64,000 nucleotides of DNA, taken from NCBI RefSeq assembly GCF_004369225.1, contig NZ_QFFZ01000004.1, positions 62,001 to 126,000 of the forward strand, written 5' to 3'. Each line of letters starts with the position of its first letter. Position 1 is the first letter of the stretch. The notes beneath the pieces were generated by a model. It was not told the origin of the DNA. It saw nothing but the letters and a program-made list of their open reading frames with translations, and ran no database searches. The position numbers and the translations under genes are program-made. Positions 25,986 to 35,051 of the stretch are shown here, one piece after another. This DNA comes from Pelotomaculum propionicicum. Its GTDB lineage: Bacteria > Bacillota > Desulfotomaculia > Desulfotomaculales > Pelotomaculaceae.

Positions 25986-26981
25986 GTGTCAAGCACAACT
26001 GACGTATATCTGATAACCGGTTTTTTGGGCAGCGGCAAAACCACGTTTTTAAACAGGCTGGTGAACCAGTTCCCCAGGGACCGTAAGCTTATGATTCTAA
26101 TGAATGAGTTTGGGGAAATCGGGGTGGACGGAGCGCTCGTGGAGGGGCAAGACCTGGAGATTTTCGAAATCAGTAAAGGTTCTATTTTCTGTGCCTGCGT
26201 CAAAACTGATTTTATCAAAGGTCTGTTTGAGATTGCCCAGAAGATCAAACCTGATCTGCTGGTTATAGAATCAACCGGCGTAGCTAACCCTACTGACCTG
26301 AAAAAGGATTTAAATCTGCCTATTTTTAATGGCTGCTTTAAGTTCAAGGAACAGTTTTGCATTATTGACGCGGCCAATATTTTAGATGAATTTAATACTT
26401 TTGCTTCGGTGGAAAGACAGATTTCATCATCTACAAGGTTTATTATCAATAAGATCGATCTGGCTACACAGGAGGAAATACTTGAAACAAAAAACCTGGT
26501 CAGCAAGTACCATCCCTCCCCAATATTTTATGAAACCACCTTCGCCAATATAGATACAGCCGGAATATTAGGTCTTGTTAAGACGCCGGAAAAAAAAGAA
26601 ACCAGCGCCGCCTGCCGGCAAATGACCGAAGCGGAACTGGACCAGTATGTTGAGGATCTGCTGAATGACCCGCGGGCGTCTATAACTCCACCGGATATTT
26701 TGATGTCCGCCGCTTTCTCCTGGGAAGGGGGAGATCTTTCATCCATATGGTCGTTGTCCAGTCAGTTGCCTAAAGAAGTGGTCCGCGCCAAGGGTTTTCT
26801 AACGGCTGATGCCAAGGTGTTTCTTTATAATTACGTAATGGGTCATTATACCATCATAGAACAGTCTGCCGCGGCAAAAGAAATCTTGAATAACATACTT
26901 GTTTTTATCTTTGCGCCCGAAGCCCAAGATGCGCTGGAACAATTGTTGGGCAGCTATAATTTTGTAAAAAAAGAATTTTAA
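25986..26981 (+). CDS. CobW/COG0523-family GTPase with altered metal motif
   Basis: A 331-residue G3E GTPase. Walker A GFLGSGKTTF, switch/Walker B-like VIESTGVANP and the base-specificity NKID motif (FIINKIDLA) are clear. The metal-binding CxCC motif of CobW proteins reads FCACVKTD, lacking the last Cys. GTG 25986 is the start. The protein lies between the selenoprotein thioredoxin gene and RACo, so it probably serves cofactor or metal delivery (cobalamin or zinc) to the methyltransferase system; inferred from family and context. Confidence 0.85.
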   Translation: MSSTTDVYLITGFLGSGKTTFLNRLVNQFPRDRKLMILMNEFGEIGVDGALVEGQDLEIFEISKGSIFCACVKTDFIKGLFEIAQKIKPDLLVIESTGVANPTDLKKDLNLPIFNGCFKFKEQFCIIDAANILDEFNTFASVERQISSSTRFIINKIDLATQEEILETKNLVSKYHPSPIFYETTFANIDTAGILGLVKTPEKKETSAACRQMTEAELDQYVEDLLNDPRASITPPDILMSAAFSWEGGDLSSIWSLSSQLPKEVVRAKGFLTADAKVFLYNYVMGHYTIIEQSAAAKEILNNILVFIFAPEAQDALEQLLGSYNFVKKEF

Positions 26982-27025
26982 ATATACTTTTAAATAAGAC
27001 GGGCCGGTTGCTGAGGTGAAAACAA

Positions 27026-27370
27026 GTGGGAAAGTATGCTGGAACTATAGTTACTGGAATTATTGGAAGCGGTATCTGCGGTTACAAAATTAATGTTGAA
27101 GCTGTTTCCCAAGACGGCAGGCATGTCAAAATAAAGATCGACAGCGAATGTCCTAATTACCTTAAAGTCATGGATGAATTGCATGAGGTGGACGCCTACC
27201 GTGAAATGTTCCAGAAACTACACCTCGGGGCGGTTTACCAGGTTCTTTCCAAATATATTCCGCATCCAAGCTGTCCAGGCCTGCCGGGTATTCTGAAAAC
27301 GGTGGAAGTTGCCGCAGGCATAGCTTTGCCTCAGACCGCGACCATGGTAATCAGCAAAAAACAAACTTAA
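27026..27370 (+). CDS. Small conserved protein of unknown function
   Basis: A 114-residue soluble protein, not recognised as a characterised family. It contains spaced cysteines in GSGICGYK, DSECPNYL and HPSCPGLPG, a pattern that could bind a metal or Fe-S cluster, and an alpha/beta-looking sequence. GTG 27026 follows GAGGTG. It is sandwiched between the CobW GTPase and the RACo activator, with short gaps on both sides, which suggests a role in corrinoid-protein activation. Confidence 0.75.
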   Translation: MGKYAGTIVTGIIGSGICGYKINVEAVSQDGRHVKIKIDSECPNYLKVMDELHEVDAYREMFQKLHLGAVYQVLSKYIPHPSCPGLPGILKTVEVAAGIALPQTATMVISKKQT

Positions 27371-27400
27371 TCGATATCTCGGGAAGTATGGGTGAGTTTA

Positions 27401-29401
27401 ATGGCCGTTAAGATTATATTTCAACCGTCCGGCCTGCGCGGCCGGGTGGAGGAAGGGATTTCTTTATTAGAGGCTGCTCGCCAATTAGGTGTAGACATCG
27501 AAAGCGTTTGCGGTAGTACCGAAATTTGTGGAAAATGCAAAGTAAAAATCGAGGCGGGCTATTTTGCCAAGTTTAACCTGGACTCTCAAATGAGTCACCT
27601 TTCCGGGTTGTCGGGAGAAGAACGGGGAGTCTTAACAGAAAAAGAAATAGCAGAAAATTACCGTTTGGCCTGTTCTACCCGGATTTACGGAGATGTGCTG
27701 GTATTTGTGCCTGAAGAAAGCCGGGGAAAAAAACAAGTAGTGTTGGAGCAGGGAAAGGAGCGTCTTTTCAAGCTTAATCCGGCTGTGCGCAAAATCCCCC
27801 TCGAAGTTGAAGCGGCTACGCTTGGTGACCTGCGGGGTGACTTTGAGCGGATCCGTGACGCTTTAGCGGCAAGTTGCGGGCTTACAAAAGATTTAACTAT
27901 AGACTTCCCTGTTTTGTGCAATCTTCCGAATATTTTACGATACGAGAGAAGCAAAAACAGGCGTATCACTGATAAAGGCATGCCCTTAACTAAAGATACC
28001 TGGAATGTAACTGTTACCATATGGAACAACAGAGAGATCATATTGGTTGAACCCGGCCTTATTGAACATTGCGTGGGGCTGGCCGTAGATGTTGGAACAA
28101 CGACCGTTGTGGCGTACCTGTGTGACTTGAAAAACGGGAAAGTTCTGGATATGGATTCCATGATGAATCCCCAGGTACGCTACGGGGAGGATGTTCTGTC
28201 GCGGATATCCTACGTGATGATGAATGAGAGCGGCATGCGGCACATGCGTGACGCCATAATTGAAGGTATTAATACACTAACCTGCCGCTTGGCTGAAAAA
28301 AACGGATTTCTGCCGGAAGATATCGTGGATGTGGTTATGGTTTTTAACACTGTCATGCAACATGCTGCCCTTGGCATAGAACCAAAATTTCTCGGCCGTT
28401 CGCCTTTTATTGCCGGGGTGAAAAGCTCTATGAATATTAAAGCGCGCGATCTGGGAATTAAAGTATGTCAGACGTCTTATGTCCATACCCTGCCTATAGC
28501 AGCCGGCTTTGTCGGGGCGGACAACGTGGGTGTGCTGATTGCCGAGGAGCCTTATAGAGAGCAAGAAAAAATACGGATGTGTATAGATATTGGAACTAAC
28601 GGTGAAATAGACATTGGTAACGCTGACAAGATGTTATGCACCTCATGCGCTACCGGGCCTGCCCTGGAAGGCGCTCAAATTAAGTTTGGCATGCGTGCCG
28701 CGCCGGGAGCGATTGAAAAGGCGCGAATCGATCCGGAAACAATAGAAATTTCATATAAAGTAATCGGTCAGGAGCAATTTTATCCTGAGCTAAAAACAAC
28801 AGGGGCCAAGGGAATTTGCGGTTCGGGGATTATTGACATCGTCGCGGAGCTTTTTAAAGCGGGAATAATTCAATCGAACGGCCGGTTTAATATGGGCTTA
28901 AATTCCAACCGTATCAGAAAGGGTGAAGACGGTAAGCCGGAATACGTTGTGGCTTGGGCAGAGGAAACATCTATTGGCAAGGACATCACCTTTAATCAAG
29001 CTGATGTGCGTGCTGTTCAACTGGCAAAGGCGGCGTTGTATGTGGGAGCCAACTACTTAATGGAAAAATTGGGTGTTGACTGTATTGATAGCATAGTCCT
29101 GGCCGGCGCTTTCGGAAATTTCATAGACAGGGAAAGCGCCATGGTAATAGGTATGATTCCGGATTGCGACCTGGCAAACGTCGTGGCTGCCGGCAACGCC
29201 GCTGGTGACGGCGCCAAGCTGGCATTGTTTGATGTGGATAAGCGCGAAGAGGCGGCCTGGATCGCCAGGGAGATAGAATTCATTGAAACGGCTATTGAGC
29301 CTGATTTCCAGAAGCGGTTTGTTGCAGCCATGGCTTTCCCGCATGCTGGAGATAAATTTCCTCATATCCAACATCTTTTAGATAAGATTCCAAAGCCTTA
29401 A
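27401..29401 (+). CDS. RACo-type corrinoid activation protein (DUF4445 ASKHA ATPase)
   Basis: A 666-residue protein. The N-terminal [2Fe-2S] ferredoxin domain has C-x5-C-x2-C in VCGSTEICGKCK and the fourth Cys in LACSTR. A linker domain (about 110-220) and a large ASKHA-fold ATPase with GLAVDVGTTTVVAYL, CIDIGTNGEIDIGN and VLAGAFGNFID follow. This is the architecture of RACo, which reduces inactive Co(II) corrinoid protein to Co(I) at the expense of ATP. The target is the corrinoid protein at 15919. ATG 27401 or GTG 27392 are both possible starts. Confidence 0.92.
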   Translation: MAVKIIFQPSGLRGRVEEGISLLEAARQLGVDIESVCGSTEICGKCKVKIEAGYFAKFNLDSQMSHLSGLSGEERGVLTEKEIAENYRLACSTRIYGDVLVFVPEESRGKKQVVLEQGKERLFKLNPAVRKIPLEVEAATLGDLRGDFERIRDALAASCGLTKDLTIDFPVLCNLPNILRYERSKNRRITDKGMPLTKDTWNVTVTIWNNREIILVEPGLIEHCVGLAVDVGTTTVVAYLCDLKNGKVLDMDSMMNPQVRYGEDVLSRISYVMMNESGMRHMRDAIIEGINTLTCRLAEKNGFLPEDIVDVVMVFNTVMQHAALGIEPKFLGRSPFIAGVKSSMNIKARDLGIKVCQTSYVHTLPIAAGFVGADNVGVLIAEEPYREQEKIRMCIDIGTNGEIDIGNADKMLCTSCATGPALEGAQIKFGMRAAPGAIEKARIDPETIEISYKVIGQEQFYPELKTTGAKGICGSGIIDIVAELFKAGIIQSNGRFNMGLNSNRIRKGEDGKPEYVVAWAEETSIGKDITFNQADVRAVQLAKAALYVGANYLMEKLGVDCIDSIVLAGAFGNFIDRESAMVIGMIPDCDLANVVAAGNAAGDGAKLALFDVDKREEAAWIAREIEFIETAIEPDFQKRFVAAMAFPHAGDKFPHIQHLLDKIPKP

Positions 29402-29430
29402 AAACTAATTTTGAAAGAGTTGAGGAAATT

Positions 29431-30171
29431 ATGGCGACCTTTTTTACAATTTCCTGGTTTATAGCCGCCCTGATGGTGATCCTGGCCATGGCGCTGCAGG
29501 CTCTGACAGGTTTTGGGTCGGCGCTTATTCTGGTGCCGCTGTTAGTTCTTATATACGATACGCATACGGCGATCGAATTGACCATGATAATTGCTTTTTA
29601 TTCACTAGCGCTTCTCTCTTTACGTGTGCGGAAAGAAATTTTAATACCGATGGTCAGTCGCCTCTTTCTCGGAAGTATAGCAGGAATCTTTTGTGGGGCT
29701 TACGCGTTTATATTTTTTGAGGCCACGTGGCTTAAAATAATTATCGCCTTTACCACTCTGGTTTTTTCATTGCTGCTTTACCTGAATTTGGTGCCTAACC
29801 GGTCCACCGGTTTTCTGGCGGAGACCATGGTAGGGATGGCAAGTGGCTTTTTAGGAACAAGTGTCGGCATGCCAGGCCCACCCGTGGTGCTTTTTTTAAA
29901 CTACAAGGGCTTGCCGAAAGAACATTTTAGGGCCACCGTATCTGCTTACTTCAGTCTGGTTTATCTGGTGAGTATTATCGTTCTTGTAAGTAAGCAGGTA
30001 TTAAATCTGCAAATAATTATTATTGCTGTTTCCCTTTTACCTTTTGCTTTATTGGGGAATCTAATGGGTTTTCTTATCTTCCCGCGGATATCACAGGATT
30101 TTTTTCAACGGGGAATACCCATACTGGTCGCATTTTTAGCTGTCTATTCTCTGGTTACCACTTTTTTTTAA
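29431..30171 (+). CDS. TauE/SafE (TSUP) family permease
   Basis: A 246-residue membrane protein with about eight hydrophobic helices and two family repeats, the first with ALTGFGSALILVPLL and the second with GTSVGMPGPPVVLFL. TSUP members export sulfite or sulfoacetate in organosulfonate degraders (TauE, SafE, CuyZ). In a cluster that releases sulfite through Xsc, sulfite export is the likely role; uptake of sulfonate is the alternative. GAGGAA precedes ATG 29431. Confidence 0.9.
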   Translation: MATFFTISWFIAALMVILAMALQALTGFGSALILVPLLVLIYDTHTAIELTMIIAFYSLALLSLRVRKEILIPMVSRLFLGSIAGIFCGAYAFIFFEATWLKIIIAFTTLVFSLLLYLNLVPNRSTGFLAETMVGMASGFLGTSVGMPGPPVVLFLNYKGLPKEHFRATVSAYFSLVYLVSIIVLVSKQVLNLQIIIIAVSLLPFALLGNLMGFLIFPRISQDFFQRGIPILVAFLAVYSLVTTFF

Positions 30172-30298
30172 GAAAATTGCTTTCTGAGTGTTATGAGAAG
30201 TTGGCGCAAACCCAACCACCCACCCATCCATATAGTTCCTTAATTGGAATTTGGGTTGTCCGGTGGTTCTAAAACCATTATACGAGGAGGTTCTTGAT

Positions 30299-32347
30299 GT
30301 GCGTACAGGATGGATAATTGTTTTTGCACTGGTAGTTCTAGTTTCTTTGGCGGCTTTCGGTTACGCTGTTTACCGGCGGATAAGCGTGTTAACCCTTGGC
30401 CAAAAGGAAATGCGCTGGGATAACATCGGCCAGCGGATTTATAATTTTTTTCTCTATGTAATAGCCCAGCGAAAATGCGCCTTTGGCGAACCTTACGGTA
30501 TAGTTCACTTCTTTATTTTTACGGGTTTCATTTTTATTGCCCTGGGCGAATTGCCGTTGTTTTTTGAAGGACTGTTTCCTTCTTTTAAATTCCCCTTTTT
30601 AGGAACTAATTTTTATTTCTTGTACCTTAAAGACATAATGTCTGCTCTGGTCATTCTTGCTTTGATCATAGCGGCGTTCCGGAGGTGGGTGCTTAAGCCG
30701 TCGCGATTATACCGCACTTTGGACGCGGCTGTTATTCTGTTGCTTATTTTTGGTGTTATAGTTACAGATTGGTTAACCAGCGGAGCCAGGATAGCCCTGA
30801 CCAATTCCACCGTTCCATACCCTGTCTACAATGCTTTTGCCTCCCTGCTGCGGGGCTTGAGCGCAGGCTCTTTGACTGCCGTTCAAGAAATATTCTGGTG
30901 GGCGCATGTACTTATTGTATTTGGATTTTTGGTGTACATCCCGTCTTCCAAGCACATGCACCTGTTGGCCGCGCCTTTTAACGCCTTTTTTAAATCCTTG
31001 CAGCCTTATGGAGGTCAAATGAGGCCTATGGATTTGGAAGACGAAGACATTGAGGAGTTTGGCGTGGGCAGGATCGAAGATTTTACCTGGAAGCAACGGC
31101 TGGACAGCCTTGCCTGCGCCGAATGCGGCCGCTGCATGGACAATTGCCCGGCTAATTTGTCCGGCAAGCCTTTAAACCCCAAGCAGTTAATCAGCCGCCA
31201 ACTTAAAGAGCACATGCTGGAAAAGGGCGCGATGATGCTTAAAAAAGGGTTAAAATCCACCGGTGAAGACGCTGCAGGGGAGTTGGAGAAAATTGCCGGT
31301 GAAGATCCGCAGGCGGCGGAGATCTTGCAAAAGTCTTTAATTGGAGATGTTGTCACAGCAGACGAAATCTGGGCCTGTACGACGTGTATGAATTGCCAGG
31401 AACAGTGTCCCGTACTCAATGAGCATGTAAATAAAATAATTGATATGCGCCGTTACCTGGTTATGACGGAAAGTGATTTTGCCCCGGAATTACAGACAGC
31501 GTTCCGCAATGTTGAAAAGAATTTTAACCCCTGGGGCGTGGGCTGGGCCGACCGCGCCAGTTGGGCGAAGGATCTGGATGTAAAATTGATGAGCCAGGAA
31601 AGCAATGTCGAATATCTTTTCTGGGTGGGCTGCGCCGGCTCCTTTGATGACCGGGCTAAAAAGGTGTCCGTAGCGCTAACCAAAATATTAAAAGCCGCCA
31701 AGGTTAACTTTGCTATTCTGGGCGATGAAGAGAAGTGTACCGGAGACTTTGCCCGCCGGGCCGGCAACGAATATCTTTTCCAGTCCATGGCCTGCGAGAA
31801 TGTGGAAGTGCTCAACGGCTACGGAGTAAAAAAGATTGTCACCACTTGCCCGCACTGTCTGAACACCCTGAAAAACGAATATCCTGCCTTTGGCGGAAAT
31901 TATGAGGTAGTGCATCATACTCAACTGATTTGCGAGCTGATTAAGAGCGGCCGCTTGCAGTTAAAAAGGGACGTTTCCCTGGAAGAACAGGTGGTTGTCT
32001 ACCACGATTCTTGCTACCTGGGCCGTTACCAGAATGAATATACCGCGCCGAGGGAGCTTTTTAAAGTAGTTCCCGGCGTAAAACTGGTAGAGATGCAGCG
32101 CAGCCGCAACCGCAGTTTTTGCTGCGGGGCGGGCGGGGGCCGCATGTGGATGGAAGAACATACCGGCCAGCGCATAAATAATATGCGCACTGAACAGGCC
32201 CTGGCTAAAAACCCGCATGTTATCGGGGCCAATTGTCCTTTCTGTATAACTATGCTGGAGGACGGGGTCAAGGAAAAAGCAGAAGTGGAAGGCAAGGTAA
32301 AAGTGCTTGATCCCAGTGAATTATTAGTCAAGCTTCTCCGGGATTAA
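30299..32347 (+). CDS. Membrane Fe-S oxidoreductase (DUF224/HdrD-like, Etf:quinone type)
   Basis: A 682-residue protein. A NarI-like N-terminal membrane domain with about six helices (residues 1-225) is followed by a cytosolic part with two 4Fe-4S motifs (CAECGRCMDNCP and CTTCMNCQEQCP) and two CCG modules (TTCPHC, CYLGRY, FCCGAGGG, NCPFC). This architecture matches the membrane Etf:menaquinone oxidoreductase (EMO/DUF224) of syntrophs and related anaerobes. GTG 30299 follows GAGGAGG and is preferred to TTG 30251. With EtfBA in the same cluster it would pass electrons from the FAD oxidase to menaquinone. Confidence 0.88.
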   Translation: MRTGWIIVFALVVLVSLAAFGYAVYRRISVLTLGQKEMRWDNIGQRIYNFFLYVIAQRKCAFGEPYGIVHFFIFTGFIFIALGELPLFFEGLFPSFKFPFLGTNFYFLYLKDIMSALVILALIIAAFRRWVLKPSRLYRTLDAAVILLLIFGVIVTDWLTSGARIALTNSTVPYPVYNAFASLLRGLSAGSLTAVQEIFWWAHVLIVFGFLVYIPSSKHMHLLAAPFNAFFKSLQPYGGQMRPMDLEDEDIEEFGVGRIEDFTWKQRLDSLACAECGRCMDNCPANLSGKPLNPKQLISRQLKEHMLEKGAMMLKKGLKSTGEDAAGELEKIAGEDPQAAEILQKSLIGDVVTADEIWACTTCMNCQEQCPVLNEHVNKIIDMRRYLVMTESDFAPELQTAFRNVEKNFNPWGVGWADRASWAKDLDVKLMSQESNVEYLFWVGCAGSFDDRAKKVSVALTKILKAAKVNFAILGDEEKCTGDFARRAGNEYLFQSMACENVEVLNGYGVKKIVTTCPHCLNTLKNEYPAFGGNYEVVHHTQLICELIKSGRLQLKRDVSLEEQVVVYHDSCYLGRYQNEYTAPRELFKVVPGVKLVEMQRSRNRSFCCGAGGGRMWMEEHTGQRINNMRTEQALAKNPHVIGANCPFCITMLEDGVKEKAEVEGKVKVLDPSELLVKLLRD

Positions 32348-32374
32348 ATTTCTGTATAGGAGATGAATAGCATT

Positions 32375-33334
32375 ATGAGAAAAGGAGTAACATTATTTTT
32401 AATTCTAATATTGTTGATTTATTCCGGCTATCAATACTTTAACAAGGAAAATCAGACAACTGTTAAGGTGGGTACATGGAAAACAGCACAAACTATACAA
32501 CCATTTTTTTATAATCAGTATATTGATGGAACCTATAAAATTGAGGTTTTACCGTTTACGAATCCCGGAGACCAAAAAACTGCTCTTTTAGCTGGCGATT
32601 TAGATCTATGTGGAACAACACTGGTGCAAGCCATAATTTCTGCTTCTAAAGGAGAACCCGTTGTTATTGTGAGTGGACTTTGTAATAAGTGCTCAGCATT
32701 TGTCGTTGGGAATGACTCCGGGATACAATCTGTCAAGGACTTGAAAGGCAAAACCATCGCCTATGTTCCAGGCACAATGCATCATATACTGTTATTGGAG
32801 TCTTTAAAACGCGCCGGCCTTGACCCCGATAAGGATGTATTATTAAAAAGAATTGATTTTTTTGATATGGGACAAGCACTTGCACAGGGTGAGGTGGATG
32901 CATTTTGTAGCGGAGAACCGTATCCTTCATTAGCAGTTTCCAATAGCTATGGCCGTATACTTGAGTACCCATATTATGAGGAAGATATCGGTTATATTAA
33001 CGCAGGTATGCTAACCACACATGAAAAAATTAAAAATGAACGGGAAAAGATACAAAAGCTTGTTACAGCTCATGTAAAGGCGACAGAGTATTTAACTAAC
33101 AACAAGGATGCTTGGCTCAATAAGGCAGCTGAATTTGGGACGGTCAAAGAAGTTCTGCTTATTGCTGAGGATAATATGGAGCTTGCCTGGGATATCGATC
33201 AAAAATATATTAATCAGGCAAGAAAATTAGCTGAAAGAATGAAAGAAATTGGTGTGATATCAGAAGTGCCGGACATTGATAGCTTATTTGATTTAAGCTT
33301 TGTGAATCAAGCTAGAAAAGAGTTAAATAAGTGA
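32375..33334 (+). CDS. ABC importer substrate-binding protein, NitT/TauT type
   Basis: A 319-residue binding protein with an N-terminal hydrophobic anchor (uncleaved helix; no lipobox Cys) and the NMT1/SsuA fold: LLAGDLDLCGTTLVQAIIS, SVKDLKGKTIAYVPGT and a YPSLAVS segment. ATG 32375 is preferred because AGGAG abuts ATG 32363. The following permease and ATPase overlap head to tail. Related systems import taurine, alkanesulfonates, nitrate or thiamine precursors. Next to a sulfonate pathway a sulfonate is attractive, but the AT-rich composition suggests a separate acquisition. Confidence 0.85.
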   Translation: MRKGVTLFLILILLIYSGYQYFNKENQTTVKVGTWKTAQTIQPFFYNQYIDGTYKIEVLPFTNPGDQKTALLAGDLDLCGTTLVQAIISASKGEPVVIVSGLCNKCSAFVVGNDSGIQSVKDLKGKTIAYVPGTMHHILLLESLKRAGLDPDKDVLLKRIDFFDMGQALAQGEVDAFCSGEPYPSLAVSNSYGRILEYPYYEEDIGYINAGMLTTHEKIKNEREKIQKLVTAHVKATEYLTNNKDAWLNKAAEFGTVKEVLLIAEDNMELAWDIDQKYINQARKLAERMKEIGVISEVPDIDSLFDLSFVNQARKELNK

Positions 33335-34134
33335 GAAATAAAGCACCAAAAATATCGTTTGTTTCAATTATATTTCCGGCTGTTTTGGTTTTGATATGGC
33401 ATTTAGTCTCTGTTACTGGTAAAGCGCCTGAATATATGATGCCATCACCCATAAAACTAATATTTGTAATGTTTGATTTTGTTACCGGAAGTCTTAAGCT
33501 TACTTCATATTCGGGGACTTTTTTTGCTCATTCGATTGTTAGTCTAGGACGTGTTTTATCAGGCTTTATAATTGCACTCACTGTCGGACTTCCACTTGGG
33601 CTTATTACAGGTAGGCTTTCTTGCATATATAAGATAATTGATCCAACAATTAATGCTGTAAGAAGCATACCGGGCATTGGGTGGCTTCCAATTGCGATGG
33701 TATGGTTTGGAGTAGGGACCAAGACTGCTATTTTTTTAATCTCTCTTGCAGGGTTTTTCCCAATATATCTTAATTCAGTTGCGGGTGCCAAATCGGTGCC
33801 CGTTAATCTGATAAAAGCGGGTAAAATGCTGGGTGCCCGGCATATACTTCTTTTCTGTAAGATAATTTTACCTTGGTCTATGCCTTCAATCTTCACTGGA
33901 ATGAGGTTAGCGCTGGGAATATCGTGGGCATATTTAGTTCTTGGTGAATTGACAGGTGTCAATAGTGGTTTAGGTGCTGTAATGATGGATGCAAGGATGC
34001 TTGGACACGTTGATATAATAATTATAAGTATGATATGTATTGCATTTTGGGGGAAGCTTACGGACGAGGTATTGAAGCTTTTAATGAGGGTGCTTTTTCC
34101 GGCGTTAGGGGATGATAGATTTAATGAAGGTTAA
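33331..34134 (+). CDS. ABC importer permease, NitT/TauT (SsuC-like)
   Basis: A 267-residue permease with six predicted helices and the EAA-like loop around NLIKAGKMLGARHILLFCKIILPWSMPSI. The GTG start overlaps the stop of the binding-protein gene (GTGA), and the ATPase gene overlaps its 3' end by 23 bases. Together they form a complete importer. Confidence 0.88.
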   Translation: MRNKAPKISFVSIIFPAVLVLIWHLVSVTGKAPEYMMPSPIKLIFVMFDFVTGSLKLTSYSGTFFAHSIVSLGRVLSGFIIALTVGLPLGLITGRLSCIYKIIDPTINAVRSIPGIGWLPIAMVWFGVGTKTAIFLISLAGFFPIYLNSVAGAKSVPVNLIKAGKMLGARHILLFCKIILPWSMPSIFTGMRLALGISWAYLVLGELTGVNSGLGAVMMDARMLGHVDIIIISMICIAFWGKLTDEVLKLLMRVLFPALGDDRFNEG

Positions 34135-34891
34135 TGATACGATATTAAAGATTAATAATATCGAAAAAAATTATGCGGCAGGCGAAGATTCGGAAAAAGT
34201 ACATGTGTTGAATTCGCTCTCTTTTAGTGTAAAGAAAGGCGAAATTGTCAGTATTGTAGGACCGAGTGGCTGCGGGAAGTCCACTTTGCTTAACATTGTA
34301 GCGGGATTTGAAAAAACGGATGGAGGTGGAGTGTTCTATAATAATACCAGAGTTTTCGGACCTAATTCTGAAATAGCGGTAGTCTTTCAAGCTCCTGAAT
34401 TGTTTCTATGGCTTACGGTATCGGAAAATATTGCTTTTGGCCTTAATATAAAAAAAGAGGATAAACAAGTTATAAAAGATAAGGTTAGTGATTTTATTAA
34501 ACTTGTTAATCTTGAAGGCTTTGAAAAGTTTTATCCAAATCAGTTATCTATCGGTATGCAACAGAGAGTTGCACTTGCCAGAGCATTAATATTAAGCCCC
34601 AATATGCTTATCATGGATGAACCATTTTCTGCATTGGATTACCAAACAAGAATTATGATGCAGAAGCTGCTACTAAAGCTTTGGGATAAATTTAAAATGA
34701 CTATTTTGTTTGTCACTCATGATGTGGAAGAGGCTATTTTTTTAGCGGATAAGACTATAGTTTTAAGTAAAAGACCAGCGAAAATTATTGATGAGATAAT
34801 TGTACCTTTTGAGAGACCACGCCAGATATCCATTATTGCAGATAATGAATTTTCAAAGCTAAAAAGTAGAGTTTTAGGGTACTTGATGTAG
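34112..34891 (+). CDS. ABC importer ATPase, NitT/TauT (SsuB-like)
   Basis: A 259-residue ATPase. Walker A is GPSGCGKST, the signature is LSIGMQQR (LSGGQ changed to LSIGM) and Walker B is MLIMDEPFSALD, followed by an H-loop THDVEE. ATG 34112 or ATG 34124 could be the start. Completes the importer started at 32375. Confidence 0.88.
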   Translation: MIDLMKVNDTILKINNIEKNYAAGEDSEKVHVLNSLSFSVKKGEIVSIVGPSGCGKSTLLNIVAGFEKTDGGGVFYNNTRVFGPNSEIAVVFQAPELFLWLTVSENIAFGLNIKKEDKQVIKDKVSDFIKLVNLEGFEKFYPNQLSIGMQQRVALARALILSPNMLIMDEPFSALDYQTRIMMQKLLLKLWDKFKMTILFVTHDVEEAIFLADKTIVLSKRPAKIIDEIIVPFERPRQISIIADNEFSKLKSRVLGYLM

Positions 34892-35051
34892 AGCAAGTTG
34901 TATTGTCATGGTAGCTGACAGGGATATGGTTATATTAAAGGGTTTTTAAAATTAAAGTGTCAAACTTGAATATTAATATTAGCAAATATAATGAAGTTGT
35001 TATTGATTTTATTAATTAAACCTATTATGATGGAGATGAAAATTTAAGCTT

